DNA of 48,877 bases, taken from positions 1 through 48,877 of the forward strand of contig QUAH01000018.1 in the NCBI GenBank assembly GCA_003426165.1, read 5' to 3'. The translations under genes were made by a program, and so were the position numbers. This DNA comes from Candidatus Saccharicenans subterraneus (GTDB lineage Bacteria > Acidobacteriota > Aminicenantia > Aminicenantales > Saccharicenantaceae). Below are positions 1-8,800 of the stretch, piece by piece. Position 1 is the stretch's first letter, and each line of letters opens with the position of its first letter. The notes below the pieces were generated by a model. The model did no database searches, was not told where the DNA came from, and saw only the letters and a program-made list of their open reading frames with translations.

Positions 1-72
1 GATTATGCCTACATCAAGCCGGAGAGGTTCAGGCAGGTGTTAGAAAGTTCGGTGGCCCAGGCTGCTAACTAA
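1..72 (+). CDS. C-terminal end of an unidentified protein (partial)
   Basis: The first 24 codons form an open frame that runs off the left edge of the window and ends at TAA. The last residues include YIKPERFRQVLESS. This is too short to assign a family. It is called a gene end because the frame is clean and codon use matches the neighbouring genes. Confidence is limited by the length. Confidence 0.5.
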   Translation, partial: DYAYIKPERFRQVLESSVAQAAN

Positions 73-94
73 GGCTTAAAATGGAGATCTTACG

Positions 95-205
95 GTGGCC
101 AAATTGCGAACAAAACTTGACATGGCCGTTTTATCCATTCAAGCAAATATTAATAATATTGTGATTTTATTTCGCTGCCTGGCCCGGCTTATTGAAGCTT
201 TGTAA
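95..205 (+). CDS. Possible small protein, 36 residues
   Basis: A GTG start at 95 sits 8 nt after GGAG (83-86), 22 nt behind the stop of the preceding partial gene, and the frame runs to TAA at 203-205. The product would be a basic N-terminus followed by a hydrophobic stretch (INNIVILFRCLARL). The spacing would suit a translationally linked small membrane peptide. It resembles nothing I recognise and may be a chance ORF. Confidence 0.22.
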   Translation: MAKLRTKLDMAVLSIQANINNIVILFRCLARLIEAL

Positions 206-310
206 TTTTTCATCAGGGCGCAAATCTTATGATTCTCAATTCAGCTTATTCCAATAACAAAGAGGTTTCAAGATAGCCTCTGATGATCTGTCGGGATTCG
301 TGGACTAAAA

Positions 311-329
311 GGTCATAAAATTTATGACC
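311..329. repeat. Perfect inverted repeat, 9-1-9
   Basis: GGTCATAAA at 311-319 is the exact reverse complement of TTTATGACC at 321-329, with a single central A. The centre is too tight for an RNA hairpin to use all nine pairs, so a dimeric protein operator is as likely as a hairpin. No gene start lies immediately downstream. Confidence 0.6.
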
Positions 330-529
330 ATGTGCCTGACTATTTGCCGGACGGGTTCAGACCTGTTTGCTGACCGGCTTGGAAAATAACGGGAAGAAGT
401 TTTCTTTTGTCATTTTCTACCAGCCTGCCTTTAGAAAAAGACCGGAGCCCGGGCCACCGAGCGATGTTTTCAGCGAAGACCAGTCCAGATTTGTCAACAT
501 TCTATAAATATGTCCGGCCACAGTAGCCC

Positions 530-558
530 TTGTCATAAGGCGGGTCTGAGATTAAAAT
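530..558 (+). promoter_or_regulatory. Sigma-70 promoter for tRNA-Ser(UGA)
   Basis: TTGTCA (530-535) and TAAAAT (553-558) are separated by 17 nt. The predicted transcript start lies a few bases before the tRNA 5' end at 571. Confidence 0.7.
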
Positions 559-570
559 ACTTACCATCCC

Positions 571-660
571 GGAGGGATGGCCGAGTGGTTTAAGGCGGCG
601 GTCTTGAAAACCGCTTTCCGGTATCCCGGAACGGGGGTTCGAATCCCTCTCCCTCCGCCA
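571..660 (+). tRNA. tRNA-Ser, anticodon UGA
   Basis: The acceptor stem GGAGGGA/TCCCTCC closes at 571-577 and 650-656, followed by discriminator G and an encoded CCA. The anticodon stem GCGGT/ACCGC (598-602/610-614) holds the loop CTTGAAA with TGA at 605-607. A long variable arm (TTCCGG-TATC-CCGGAA) marks a class II tRNA, as expected for serine. The T arm carries GGTTCGAATCC. It reads UCN codons. A good promoter lies directly upstream. Confidence 0.97.
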
Positions 661-767
661 TTAATTTCCCCGGATTTTTTGCCTCAGGAGCCATAGCTGG
701 GCTCGGCTTTAGCTTCTTAGTTGTCCGGATGTCTCTATAAAATTGCAAAAATGCTTTCGGGCGACTG

Positions 768-963
768 ATGAAAGAGCTGGCCTGGAAAATTCTGGATCGG
801 GTGAAGGAGATATACAGTAGGCCAACCTAGCCGTCTGATTAACCGCAAAGTGCGTTTTGGCTATTTAAGGGTTAACGACATCACGGCCGAAATTTGCCTG
901 TCATTTTATAAAACAATCCCGCTATTCTTTTCAGGTGGTGGGCAGTTTGTCCGTGTGAATTGA
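768..963 (+). pseudogene. Possible frameshifted small gene remnant
   Basis: An ATG at 768 opens MKELAWKILDRVKEIYS and stops at TAG (828-830). In the next frame, starting near 812, an open stretch reads YTVGQPSRLINRKVRFGYL and onwards to TGA at 961-963. Joined by a one-base slip near 812 the two halves give about 65 residues with protein-like composition. No family is recognised. It could be a chance pairing of two short open frames, so confidence is low. Confidence 0.28.
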
Positions 964-989
964 CTTTGAATGGAATTAAAAATTAAAAT
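960..989 (+). promoter_or_regulatory. Sigma-70 promoter for the Tat PLP-enzyme gene
   Basis: TTGACT (960-965) and TAAAAT (984-989) are 18 nt apart, about 50 nt before the ATG at 1038. The -35 overlaps the stop of the preceding remnant frame. Confidence 0.55.
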
Positions 990-1037
990 AGCCGCGGATT
1001 TTGTTCTTTAATTCTATTGACCCGATAAGGAGGTGGC

Positions 1038-2411
1038 ATGAAATCCCCGAATATCAGCCGACGCGAATTCCTGCGGACAGCCGGAGCAGCCGGAGCCGTG
1101 GCCTTCAGCTGGAACCTGGCCAACCTGGAAAGGGTGGAGGCGGCCACCCAGGCCGTGGCCAGCAAGACCCCGGAAGAAGTGGCCAGGGATGAATTCTACT
1201 GGCGTGAAGTTCAGTTAGGTTTCAAGCTCGACCGCTCGCTCATCAACCTCAACAACGGCTTTACCTGTCCCTGCCCCCGGGTGGTCCTAGAATCGGCCTT
1301 TCGCTATACCGAAATGATCAACATGCTGCCGGTCCACTACCAGGCCATGGTGGCCGGAAACATTGAGACCATCCGCCGCCGCATGGCCAAGGAGTTCGGC
1401 TGCGACCCGGAAGAGCTGGCCTTAACCCGCGGGGCCAGCGAAGCCCTGCAGATTGCCCAGAACGGAATCGACCTCCAGCCGGGCGATGAAGTCCTGACCA
1501 CCGAGCAGGACTATCCGCGGATGCTGACCACCTGGGACCAGAGGATGCGCCGCCAGGGCATCAAGGTCACCAGGCTGCAGTTCCCGGTGCCGGCCACCCA
1601 GGATTACCTCTATAAAATGTTCGAGCAGGCCATCACCCCGAAGACCAGGGTGATTCACTTCTGCCACATAACCAACCTCACCGGCCAGCTTTTCCCGGTG
1701 CAGAGGATCTGCCGGATGGCCCGTTCCAAGGGCATCGTGACCATAGTTGACGGGGCCCACGCCCTCGGCCATTTCCCCTTCAAGCTGCGCGACCTGGAAT
1801 GCGACGCCTACGGCGTCAGCCTGCACAAGTGGCTGCTGGCTCCAATCGGTAACGGTTGCCTTTACGTCCGGCGCGAGATGATTCCAAAGTTCTGGCCACT
1901 CCAGGCCGCGCCCGAGCAGCAGGATAACGACATCCGCAAGTTTGAAGCCATCGGCACCCATCCCTGGGGAATCAGGGCGGCCCTGGGTGAAGCCCTGGCC
2001 TACCACCAGGCCATCGGGGCCGAACGCAAGGCGGCCCGGATGCGCTACCTGACCCTGCGCTACGTCAATGCCCTGAAGAAGTACCCGCGCTTCAAGATGC
2101 TGACCGACATGTCGGAACCGGCCCAGGCCTGGGGTGTGGCCGCCTGCTACATCGAGGGGATTGATGTCCGGGCCCTGTCCAATTTCCTGAGAAAGAAGTA
2201 CCGGATCATCACCGTGCCCCTGGTCGGCGGGGCTCCACCCAACCAGGTCTTCGACTACCAGGCCCTGCGGATTTCCCCCAACATCTATACCACCACGGAA
2301 GAGATCGATACCTTCGTCGAAGCCATGGAAGATGCCATCAAGAATGGGGTGGAGGAGGACGTGTTCATGCCGGTGGCCAGCGGCTCCGGGGCCGGCGAAG
2401 TCCTGGTTTGA
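1038..2411 (+). CDS. Tat-exported class V aminotransferase-fold PLP enzyme
   Basis: A 457-residue fold-type I PLP-dependent enzyme of the class V aminotransferase family, closest in feel to isopenicillin N epimerase-like and cysteine-desulfurase-like members. The N-terminus carries a twin-arginine signal, SRREFLRTAG (residues 7-16), followed by a hydrophobic segment, so the folded holoenzyme should be exported. The PLP-contact region is VDGAHALGH (D238, H241) and the Schiff-base lysine is K264 in SLHKWLLAP. The substrate cannot be told from sequence. The start is fixed by AAGGAGG 4 nt before ATG. It is followed by an AT-rich hairpin and a small secreted protein gene. The family is well supported; the reaction (transamination, epimerisation or lyase) is open. 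Confidence 0.88.
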   Translation: MKSPNISRREFLRTAGAAGAVAFSWNLANLERVEAATQAVASKTPEEVARDEFYWREVQLGFKLDRSLINLNNGFTCPCPRVVLESAFRYTEMINMLPVHYQAMVAGNIETIRRRMAKEFGCDPEELALTRGASEALQIAQNGIDLQPGDEVLTTEQDYPRMLTTWDQRMRRQGIKVTRLQFPVPATQDYLYKMFEQAITPKTRVIHFCHITNLTGQLFPVQRICRMARSKGIVTIVDGAHALGHFPFKLRDLECDAYGVSLHKWLLAPIGNGCLYVRREMIPKFWPLQAAPEQQDNDIRKFEAIGTHPWGIRAALGEALAYHQAIGAERKAARMRYLTLRYVNALKKYPRFKMLTDMSEPAQAWGVAACYIEGIDVRALSNFLRKKYRIITVPLVGGAPPNQVFDYQALRISPNIYTTTEEIDTFVEAMEDAIKNGVEEDVFMPVASGSGAGEVLV

Positions 2412-2420
2412 GATTGCCTG

Positions 2421-2444
2421 ATATATGAATGGTTATTCATATAT
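2421..2444. repeat. Perfect 10-bp hairpin between two genes
   Basis: ATATATGAAT (2421-2430) pairs exactly with ATTCATATAT (2435-2444) across a GGTT loop, 10 nt after the stop of the PLP-enzyme gene and about 20 nt before the Shine-Dalgarno of the next. No T-run follows, so it is not a classic terminator. It may act as an operator or as an mRNA processing or stabilising hairpin. Confidence 0.55.
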
Positions 2445-2478
2445 TAGCCTGAAGAAAAATTAAAAGGAGGCCACGACC

Positions 2479-2934
2479 ATGAGAAAAGTTAACTTAGCGG
2501 CTCCTTTGTTGATAATGGCGGCAATTATGACAGTTTTGCCCATAATCCTGGCGGCAGAGAATCAAGCCGGCCAGTCTGCGGGCCAGGCCGCCCTGTTCAA
2601 GATTCCGTTTGAATTCCGGGCGGCCGGTAAAAAAATCCCGGCCGGAGAATACTGGTTCGGTTTCAACCAGGCCGGAAAGCTCATCCTGCGCCAGACGGCT
2701 ACTGGCAAGGAGCTCGAGCTCCAGGTCCTGGAAAAGCTGGCCCCACCCGAACAGCCGGCAGCCGAGCCGCGCCTGGTCTTTGATGAAGTGGGCGATTTTG
2801 CCCCATCTTACACCGAGTATTTTACGGTCTATGTCCTGTCGGAAATCTGGCTTTCGGGGCAGGACGGCTTTCTCATCCACGTTACCAAGAGCCAGCACAA
2901 GGAGAAAACAGTTAACGGGACGGCCGCGAAGTAA
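2479..2934 (+). CDS. Small secreted protein of unknown function
   Basis: A 151-residue protein with a clear Sec signal peptide (hydrophobic core LLIMAAIMTVLPIILA, cleavage near AAEN). The mature part begins with FKIPFEFRAAGKKIPAGEYW. I associate this pattern with abundant small exported proteins of acidobacterial genomes, in which a phrase of the type 'PF.F.AG.K.LPAGEY' opens a beta-rich domain. That link is from memory and unverified. Shine-Dalgarno AAAAGGAGG precedes the ATG. It lies 67 nt behind the Tat-exported PLP enzyme, so both products would be outside the cytoplasm. No catalytic motif is visible. Confidence 0.75.
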   Translation: MRKVNLAAPLLIMAAIMTVLPIILAAENQAGQSAGQAALFKIPFEFRAAGKKIPAGEYWFGFNQAGKLILRQTATGKELELQVLEKLAPPEQPAAEPRLVFDEVGDFAPSYTEYFTVYVLSEIWLSGQDGFLIHVTKSQHKEKTVNGTAAK

Positions 2935-2954
2935 CCAGCAGCGGGGTTTTTTTT
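2924..2954 (+). terminator. Weak terminator-like element
   Basis: CCGC (2924-2927) can pair with GCGG (2941-2944), followed by an eight-base T-run. The stem is short, so this is tentative; the T-run and the position after the stop codon are the main support. Confidence 0.3.
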
Positions 2955-2993
2955 AGGGCAAAAACGTGTTAAAATAACGCTGCTTCGCTTAGC

Positions 2994-3087
<94 letters not shown>

Positions 3088-3416
3088 TTGCTCTTAATCC
3101 TGCCCTTTTTTCAAAGTATCAGAACGGTAAGAGACCGTGCCTGTCTGAGTGATTGGATTATCTTGCGCCTCCCTGGAAAGCCTGGTTTTTTAGACCAATC
3201 GGGAGGCAAGCCTGCCGGTTTGGGCTGGCAATTAGGATAGCAATGCCCTGAATAAACTTATCGATGGGCTGTATCCAATAGATAGGAATTAGCCTTTTTT
3301 CCTTCTACATTAAATTGGCCGCCAGCCGAACCAGAAAACTTCAGGCACCGGGTGTCAAGCTCCCTGGCCACACTAAATTCTATATGTGACCGCCCTCAAT
3401 TACTTCCGGCCTCTGG
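3088..3416. other. Intergenic stretch with structured-RNA potential
   Basis: About 330 bases between tRNA-Ser(GCU) and the end of the M3 peptidase gene, with no ORF of note. It holds a 5-bp hairpin (ACGGT-AAGAG-ACCGT, 3124-3138) and a pseudoknot-like arrangement of inverted repeats at 3151-3207. A T-run at 3104-3109 may end the tRNA transcript. Confidence 0.5.
3151..3207 (+). ncRNA. Candidate structured RNA with interleaved pairings
   Basis: GATTGG (3151-3156) pairs with CCAATC (3195-3200), and GCCTCCC (3167-3173) pairs with GGGAGGC (3201-3207). The order A-B-A'-B', with A' and B' touching, is that of an H-type pseudoknot. A further TGGT/ACCA pairing fits inside the loop. No family is recognised, and short pairings of 6 and 7 bp can arise by chance. 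Confidence 0.25.
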
Positions 3417-5549
3417 TCACTCGATAAAACCGCGCTTTTTGAGCAGGGGTTCTTTCCTGGGCTCGCGGCCGCGGAACTTGATGTACTGGCTGAGGTAATC
3501 GGCCGAGCCGTACTTTTCCAGGACTTCCTGCCGGAATTTCAGGGCGGTTTTCTGGTCAAACAACCCGCGTTCCTTGAAAGCTTCAAAGGCGTCGCTGTCC
3601 AGAACCTCGGCCCAGATGTAAACGTAATAACCGGCTGAATAGCCGCCGGAGAAAATATGCTGGAAGTAGGTGCTGCGGTAGCGGGGAGCGATGGCGTCAA
3701 TTAACCCCAGCTTATTCAAGACATCGCGCTCAAAATCATCGACTTCGTAATCCTCGGTAAAAATGGTCTTGTGCCAGTAGATATCCAGCAGCGAAGCGGC
3801 CAGGTATTCGGTCGAGGCAAAGCCCTGGTTGAAGAGAGAGCTGTTATTAATTTTCTTGATCAAGGCCTCGGGGATTACTTCGCCGGTGGCATAGTGTTTC
3901 GCGTACATCTTCAGGAATTCCGGCTCGGTCACCCAGTTTTCCATGATCTGCGAGGGCAGTTCCACCCCGTCCCTGGGAACGAAGCGGTTGTTGTACTTGC
4001 CGTTTGCCAGCAGGGTAGCCAGCGAGTGCCCGAACTCGTGGAAAGCGGTCTGGACTTCATCCAGGGACAGCAGGGCCGGAAGCTTTTCGGTCGGCCTGGT
4101 GAAGTTGCAGGTTATGGTGGACAGGGGAGCCACGCGCTTTCCGTTCTCGTAGCTCTGGCGGCGCAGGGCCCCAGACCAGGCCCCGCTCCTCTTGGAAGCC
4201 CGGGGGAAGAAATCGAGGTACAGCAGCCCGACATGCTGGCCGTTCTTTTCCTTGACCTCGTAGACCTCAACTTCCGGGTGGTAGACTGAAACGTTGTTCA
4301 GCTTCTCAAATTTCAGGCCGTAGAGTAGCCCGGCCAGGGTGAACATCCCGTTCCGGACGTTATCTATGGAAAAATATGGCCTGACTTCCTCGTCTTTGAG
4401 GTCGTACTTTCTCTGGCGAAGCTTTTCGGCATAGTACCACCAGTCCCAGGGGGCAATCTTGAAGTCGGCGCCTTCCTCGTCGGCAATCTTCTGCATTTCG
4501 CTGAGCTCGGCTTTAGCCCGCTTCAGGGCATATCCCCAGAGTTCCATCAGGAACTCTTCCACTTTTTCTGGTGTCCTGGCCATGTTGGTTTCTATGGCAT
4601 AGTGGGCAAAGGTCGGGTAGCCCAGCAACTTGGCCCGCTCGGTGCGCAGGGCGATGATTTTCTTGATGATTTCCTTGTTGTCGTACTCGTTGTAGCGGTC
4701 GCCCCGGCTGAGGTAGGCTTCAAACAGGCGCCGGCGCAGCTCGCGGTTCTTGGCATACTGCAGGAAGGGAGTCATGCTGGGAACCTGGGTGGTAAAAACC
4801 CATTTGCCTTCCAGGCCCATTTTCCTGGCGGTCTCGGCCGCGCTGTCGATGACATTCTGGGGCAGCCCGGCCAGGTGCCTGGGGTTTTCGATGACCAGGC
4901 GGGAAGAGTTGGTCTCCTGGAGGACGTTGTTTCCAAACTTAAGCGACAGCATCGACAGCTGGCTGTTTACCTGGCGAAGCTTCTCCTTCTCCTGCGGCCC
5001 GAGCAGGGCTCCGGCCCGGACAAAGTCCTGGTAGATTTTTTCCAGCAGGAATTTTTCTTCGGGTCCCAGCTTGAGCCTGGCCCTCCGGTCGTAAACCGCC
5101 TTGATGCGGGCGAAAAGCTTTTCGTTCAGGTAGATGCTGGAGCGGTGCTGGCTGGTGAGGGGCGTGGACTGTTCGGCAATCTTCTGGAGCTCGGGCGAGG
5201 TGTTGGCACTCTGCAGGGCGCCGAAGACGGCCTGAACTCTTTCCAGGAACTTTCCGCTGCGGTCAAAGGCCAGGATGGTATTCTCAAAGGTCGGTGGCTG
5301 AGGGTTGTTGACGATGGCTTCTATTTCGGCCTGGTGAAGTTCAATACCCTTTTTTATGGCCGGAAGGAAATGCTCGTTCTTGATCAGGTCGAAGGGCGGA
5401 GTCTCGAACGGGGTGTTGAAAGCCGTAAAGAAGGGGTTGTTCTGTTCCTGGGCTGAGAGGGGAACCAGGAGAACGGTGGCCAACAGGGCCAGCGGCACCA
5501 GGGCCAGCCCCGTCCTTAAAATTTTTCCGGGTTTAAGATTTCCTGACAT
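3417..5549 (-). CDS. dcp: Exported M3-family metallopeptidase (peptidyl-dipeptidase Dcp-like)
   Basis: A 710-residue zinc metallopeptidase of the thimet oligopeptidase/Dcp family (M3A). The zinc-binding motif HEFGHSLATLL lies near residue 503, and the usual all-helical N-terminal half and C-terminal GGYSAGYYVYIW segment are present. Such enzymes release dipeptides or short peptides from oligopeptides. The N-terminus (LALVPLALLATVLLVPLSA) is a Sec signal peptide, so this copy should act outside the cytoplasm, unlike the cytosolic E. coli enzyme. I chose the ATG at 5549 because it has AAGGAG in front; a longer frame to 5618 would run into the promoter. It stands alone, divergent from the GH106-like gene. 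The family is certain; the split between Dcp and oligopeptidase A type is less so. Confidence 0.92.
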   Translation of the reverse strand: MSGNLKPGKILRTGLALVPLALLATVLLVPLSAQEQNNPFFTAFNTPFETPPFDLIKNEHFLPAIKKGIELHQAEIEAIVNNPQPPTFENTILAFDRSGKFLERVQAVFGALQSANTSPELQKIAEQSTPLTSQHRSSIYLNEKLFARIKAVYDRRARLKLGPEEKFLLEKIYQDFVRAGALLGPQEKEKLRQVNSQLSMLSLKFGNNVLQETNSSRLVIENPRHLAGLPQNVIDSAAETARKMGLEGKWVFTTQVPSMTPFLQYAKNRELRRRLFEAYLSRGDRYNEYDNKEIIKKIIALRTERAKLLGYPTFAHYAIETNMARTPEKVEEFLMELWGYALKRAKAELSEMQKIADEEGADFKIAPWDWWYYAEKLRQRKYDLKDEEVRPYFSIDNVRNGMFTLAGLLYGLKFEKLNNVSVYHPEVEVYEVKEKNGQHVGLLYLDFFPRASKRSGAWSGALRRQSYENGKRVAPLSTITCNFTRPTEKLPALLSLDEVQTAFHEFGHSLATLLANGKYNNRFVPRDGVELPSQIMENWVTEPEFLKMYAKHYATGEVIPEALIKKINNSSLFNQGFASTEYLAASLLDIYWHKTIFTEDYEVDDFERDVLNKLGLIDAIAPRYRSTYFQHIFSGGYSAGYYVYIWAEVLDSDAFEAFKERGLFDQKTALKFRQEVLEKYGSADYLSQYIKFRGREPRKEPLLKKRGFIE

Positions 5550-5592
5550 GGCACGCTCCTTGGTAGTAATTATCGAGTTTAATAAGATAATG

Positions 5593-5623
5593 ATTATAAC
5601 TTGCCGGGCCTCGGCCAAGTCAA
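5593..5623 (-). promoter_or_regulatory. Promoter of the M3 peptidase gene
   Basis: On the minus strand TTGACT (5618-5623) and TATAAT (5593-5598) are 19 nt apart, slightly longer than ideal. The -10 is a consensus match and the predicted leader of about 35 nt contains the Shine-Dalgarno. Confidence 0.5.
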
Positions 5624-5750
5624 GCAGAAGCTTCTCGACTGCGGGCTGGGCCCCTGGTTAGAATTGGTCACCCGGGCCGGGCGATTAAACAGGCCAGATC
5701 AGCTTTCTGATTATCTAAAAAGGATCATCATAAACCACAGAACTCGCTGA

Positions 5751-5778
5751 TTGACAACAGTGAAGCCGGTTTTATAAA
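5751..5778 (+). promoter_or_regulatory. Strong sigma-70 promoter of the GH106-like/DUF1846 operon
   Basis: A consensus TTGACA (5751-5756) and TATAAA (5773-5778) are separated by 16 nt. The start codon at 5811 follows after about 25 nt of leader. Confidence 0.7.
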
Positions 5779-5810
5779 TTGAGCTTAACGACTCAGAATG
5801 AGGTGTGCCG

Positions 5811-8800
5811 ATGTCATGTTTATCGTTCCGTAATAATCATCTCGGGAATATTTTAAGACTGGTTTTTTTGGTTTCGGTTCTTATGGCCGGCCTTCTGGCC
5901 ACTTCCTGTCGCCAGCCTTCAGCCGGCAGCGGTTCCCTGGCTGAAACCATAAAGATGTTTTCCGACCCGCCGCCTGAGTTTCGCCCGGCTCCCCTCTGGG
6001 TCTGGAACGAGGACATGACTTCGGAAAAAATAAACACCCAGCTCCGGGACCTGAAGGATAAAGGGTTCGGCGGAGTCTTCGTCCATCCCAGGCCAGGCCT
6101 CATCACCCCCTATCTTTCGGAAGAATGGCTGTCGCTTTTCAAACAAACGGTCAGCCTGGGCCGGGAGCTGGGGATGAAAGTCTGGATCTACGATGAGAAT
6201 TCCTATCCTTCCGGCTTTGCCGGCGGCCTGGTGCCGGCGGCCCGGCCGGAATTTGCCCGCTCGGGCCTGAAGGCCACGGTCTTGAAATCACCGTCCCTGG
6301 CCGGGGTGAAGGCCCCGGTCTGCCTCCTGCAGCAGCAGGGCCAGGAATTCCTTGATATCACCGACCGGGTCAGGGCCGGCGAGAAGGGCTGGCCCGAGGG
6401 CCGTTACTGGTTGTTCGAGGTGGTCCAGCAGGAGCCATCGCCCTGGTACGGAGGCTTCACCTACGTGGACCTGATGCGGCCAGGGGTGACCGAGGTTTTT
6501 CTGCACCTGACGCTTGATGCCTATAAAAAGGTGGCCGGGGAGGAGTTCGGCCTGACCGTTCCCGGAACCTTTCAGGACGAGGCCGAGATTGCTCCGGCCG
6601 GCGGGGCCTGGGCCGTAAATTACACCCCGGCTTTATTGAGCGAGTTCAGCCGCCGCCGCGGCTATGACCTTTTGCCGGAACTGCCTTCGCTTTTGGAGGA
6701 AGTGGGGGATTTCCAGCGGGTTCGTCATGATTTCTACCTGACCTGCCTGGAGCTTTTTGTCGAGAACTGGGCCAGGCCCTATTATGATTATTGTTCCCGA
6801 AACAACCTCCAGCTAACCGGCCATTACTGGGAGCATGACTGGCCGGTCCCCAGGATAAACCCTGACAACATGGCCCTGGGGGCCTACGCCCACCTGCCCG
6901 GGATTGACATCCTGATGAACGAATGGAACCTGGATGTCCATGCCCAGTTCGGAAATGCCCGGGCCGTCCGTGAGCTGGGCAGCCTGGCCAACCAGCTCGG
7001 CCGGAAACGGACACTGTCGGAAACCTACGGGGCCAGCGGCTGGGACCTGACCTTCTTTGACCAGAAAAGAATAGGGGATTGGGAATATGCTCTTGGAGTT
7101 AATTTCCTGAACCAGCACCTGGTTTATTCCACCATCGCCGGTGCCCGCAAGCGCGACCATCCGCTGTCGTTTTCTTACCATGAACCCTGGTGGCCGGCCT
7201 ACCGCCTGATGAATGACTACTTCGGCCGGCTGTCGGTTGCCCTGAGTGCCGGCCAACAGGTTAATAAAATCCTGGTCATCGAGCCCACCAGCACGGCCTG
7301 GATGTACTATTCGCCGGCGGTTAAGAACGAAAACCTGGCCAGGGTCGGCCAGGGTTTCCAGGACTTCGTTCATGCCCTGGAACGGCTACAGGTCGAATAC
7401 GACCTGGGCAGCGAGTTCGTGCTCAAGGAGAACGGAAAGCCAGAAGGCAAGAAACTCAGGGTGGGGCAGAGAGCCTATGAACTGGTGATTCTCCCGCCCG
7501 GTACTGAAAACCTGGAAGAATCAACCGCCGCCCTGCTAAAGGATTACCTCAAAAACGGCGGTCGCGTCTTGTCCTGGGCCGGAAGCCAGATCTATACCGG
7601 GGGGAGGCCATCTTCCCTGGCCGAGGATCTGGCTGCTTTCCGTGGTTTTAAGACGATGGCCGGCCAGGCGCCAGATGAGAAGACCTTTTCTGGTTTCTTG
7701 AAAAATGAAATAGAGTTTAAGAACCTTGCCGGCCAGGATTGGCTCTTCCATCACCGCCGCCAGCTTCAGGACGGCCAGCTTCTGTTCCTGGCTAACATCA
7801 GTCCTGATCAGCTCGCCTCCGGCCAGGTGATTCTTAAAGGAAAATCCGTCGAAAAATTAGACGCCTTCACCGGCCGGGCGGTTGCTCATCCGGCTCAAAT
7901 AAAAAGGGGGCGGGCCATTATTGATTTTGCGCTTAAACCCGGAGAGAGCCTGCTCCTGGCAGTTCATAAGGGCCGCCTGCCCGGCCGGAAGCCAGGAGTG
8001 GAAGAAAAGCTGGCCCCGGCTGAAGTTCGCGAAATTAAGCCGCTCAGGGTAAGAAGGCTCGACCCCAACCTGCTGACCCTCGATTACTGCGACCTGAGTG
8101 CGGCCGGGCGAAGCGAGAAAGACCTTTATTTTTACCGGGCCCAGCAGAAGACCTATCAATGGCACGGCTGGGAGAAAAATCCCTGGGACTCCGGCGTCCA
8201 GTACCAGGATGGAATTATTTCTAAGAACCGCTTTTCCCAGGGAACCGGGTTCAGGGCTGATTTTCATTTCCAGGTGGCCCCGGGGGTGGACCTGAAATCA
8301 CTTAAACTGGCGGTGGAGAGGCCAGAAATTTTCCGGGTCATGGTGAACGGACGGCGACTGGAGCCTGTGCCCGGTGAGTTCTGGCTCGACCGCAATTTTG
8401 GAGTCTATTCTCTGTCGGAGGCAGTTAAGACGGGGCTGAACACGGTCAGCCTGGTGGTCAATCCCTTTAACCTGCTGGCCGAGTTAGAACCCATCTACGT
8501 GCTGGGGAATTTTGCCCTGGAGCCGCAGGGTCGCGGCTTCCTGCTGACCCCGGCCCGGGAGCTGACCACAGGTTCCTGGAAGAACCAGGGACTCATTTTT
8601 TATGGCCATAGGGTGGCCTACGAAGCAGCGCTTGAAGTCAGCCCGAAGGAGCTCGAGGAAAACGATTTCATGTTCAGGACTGGCCGCTTTGAGGGAGCTT
8701 TGGCCGAGCTCCTGGTCAACGGCCAGCCAGCCGGTTACCTGCTTAGCCCGCAGGATACCTTAAACATCTCTTCCAGGCTCCGTCCCGGTGTTAACGAACT

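Larger units (their letters stand above)
73..570. other. Gene-poor stretch before tRNA-Ser(UGA)
   Basis: About 500 bases without a convincing gene. It holds one short ORF with a Shine-Dalgarno sequence (95-205), a perfect 9+1+9 inverted repeat at 311-329, and the tRNA promoter at 530-558. The base composition is more AT-rich than the coding DNA around it. A frame near 345-500 is open for about 57 codons but has no clear start signal and no recognisable motif. Nothing else was seen. Confidence 0.5.
661..1037. other. Gene-poor stretch after tRNA-Ser(UGA)
   Basis: About 375 bases between the tRNA and the Tat-exported PLP enzyme. A T-run follows CCGGA at 673-681 but no strong terminator stem is visible. 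Residues of a possible frameshifted small gene lie at 768-963 and a promoter at 960-989. Nothing else was recognised. Confidence 0.5.

Noticed and set aside
5550..5618. Longer start for the M3 peptidase at 5618
   Set aside because: It would overlap the -35 and -10 boxes and lacks a ribosome site; ATG 5549 has AAGGAG and opens the signal peptide.
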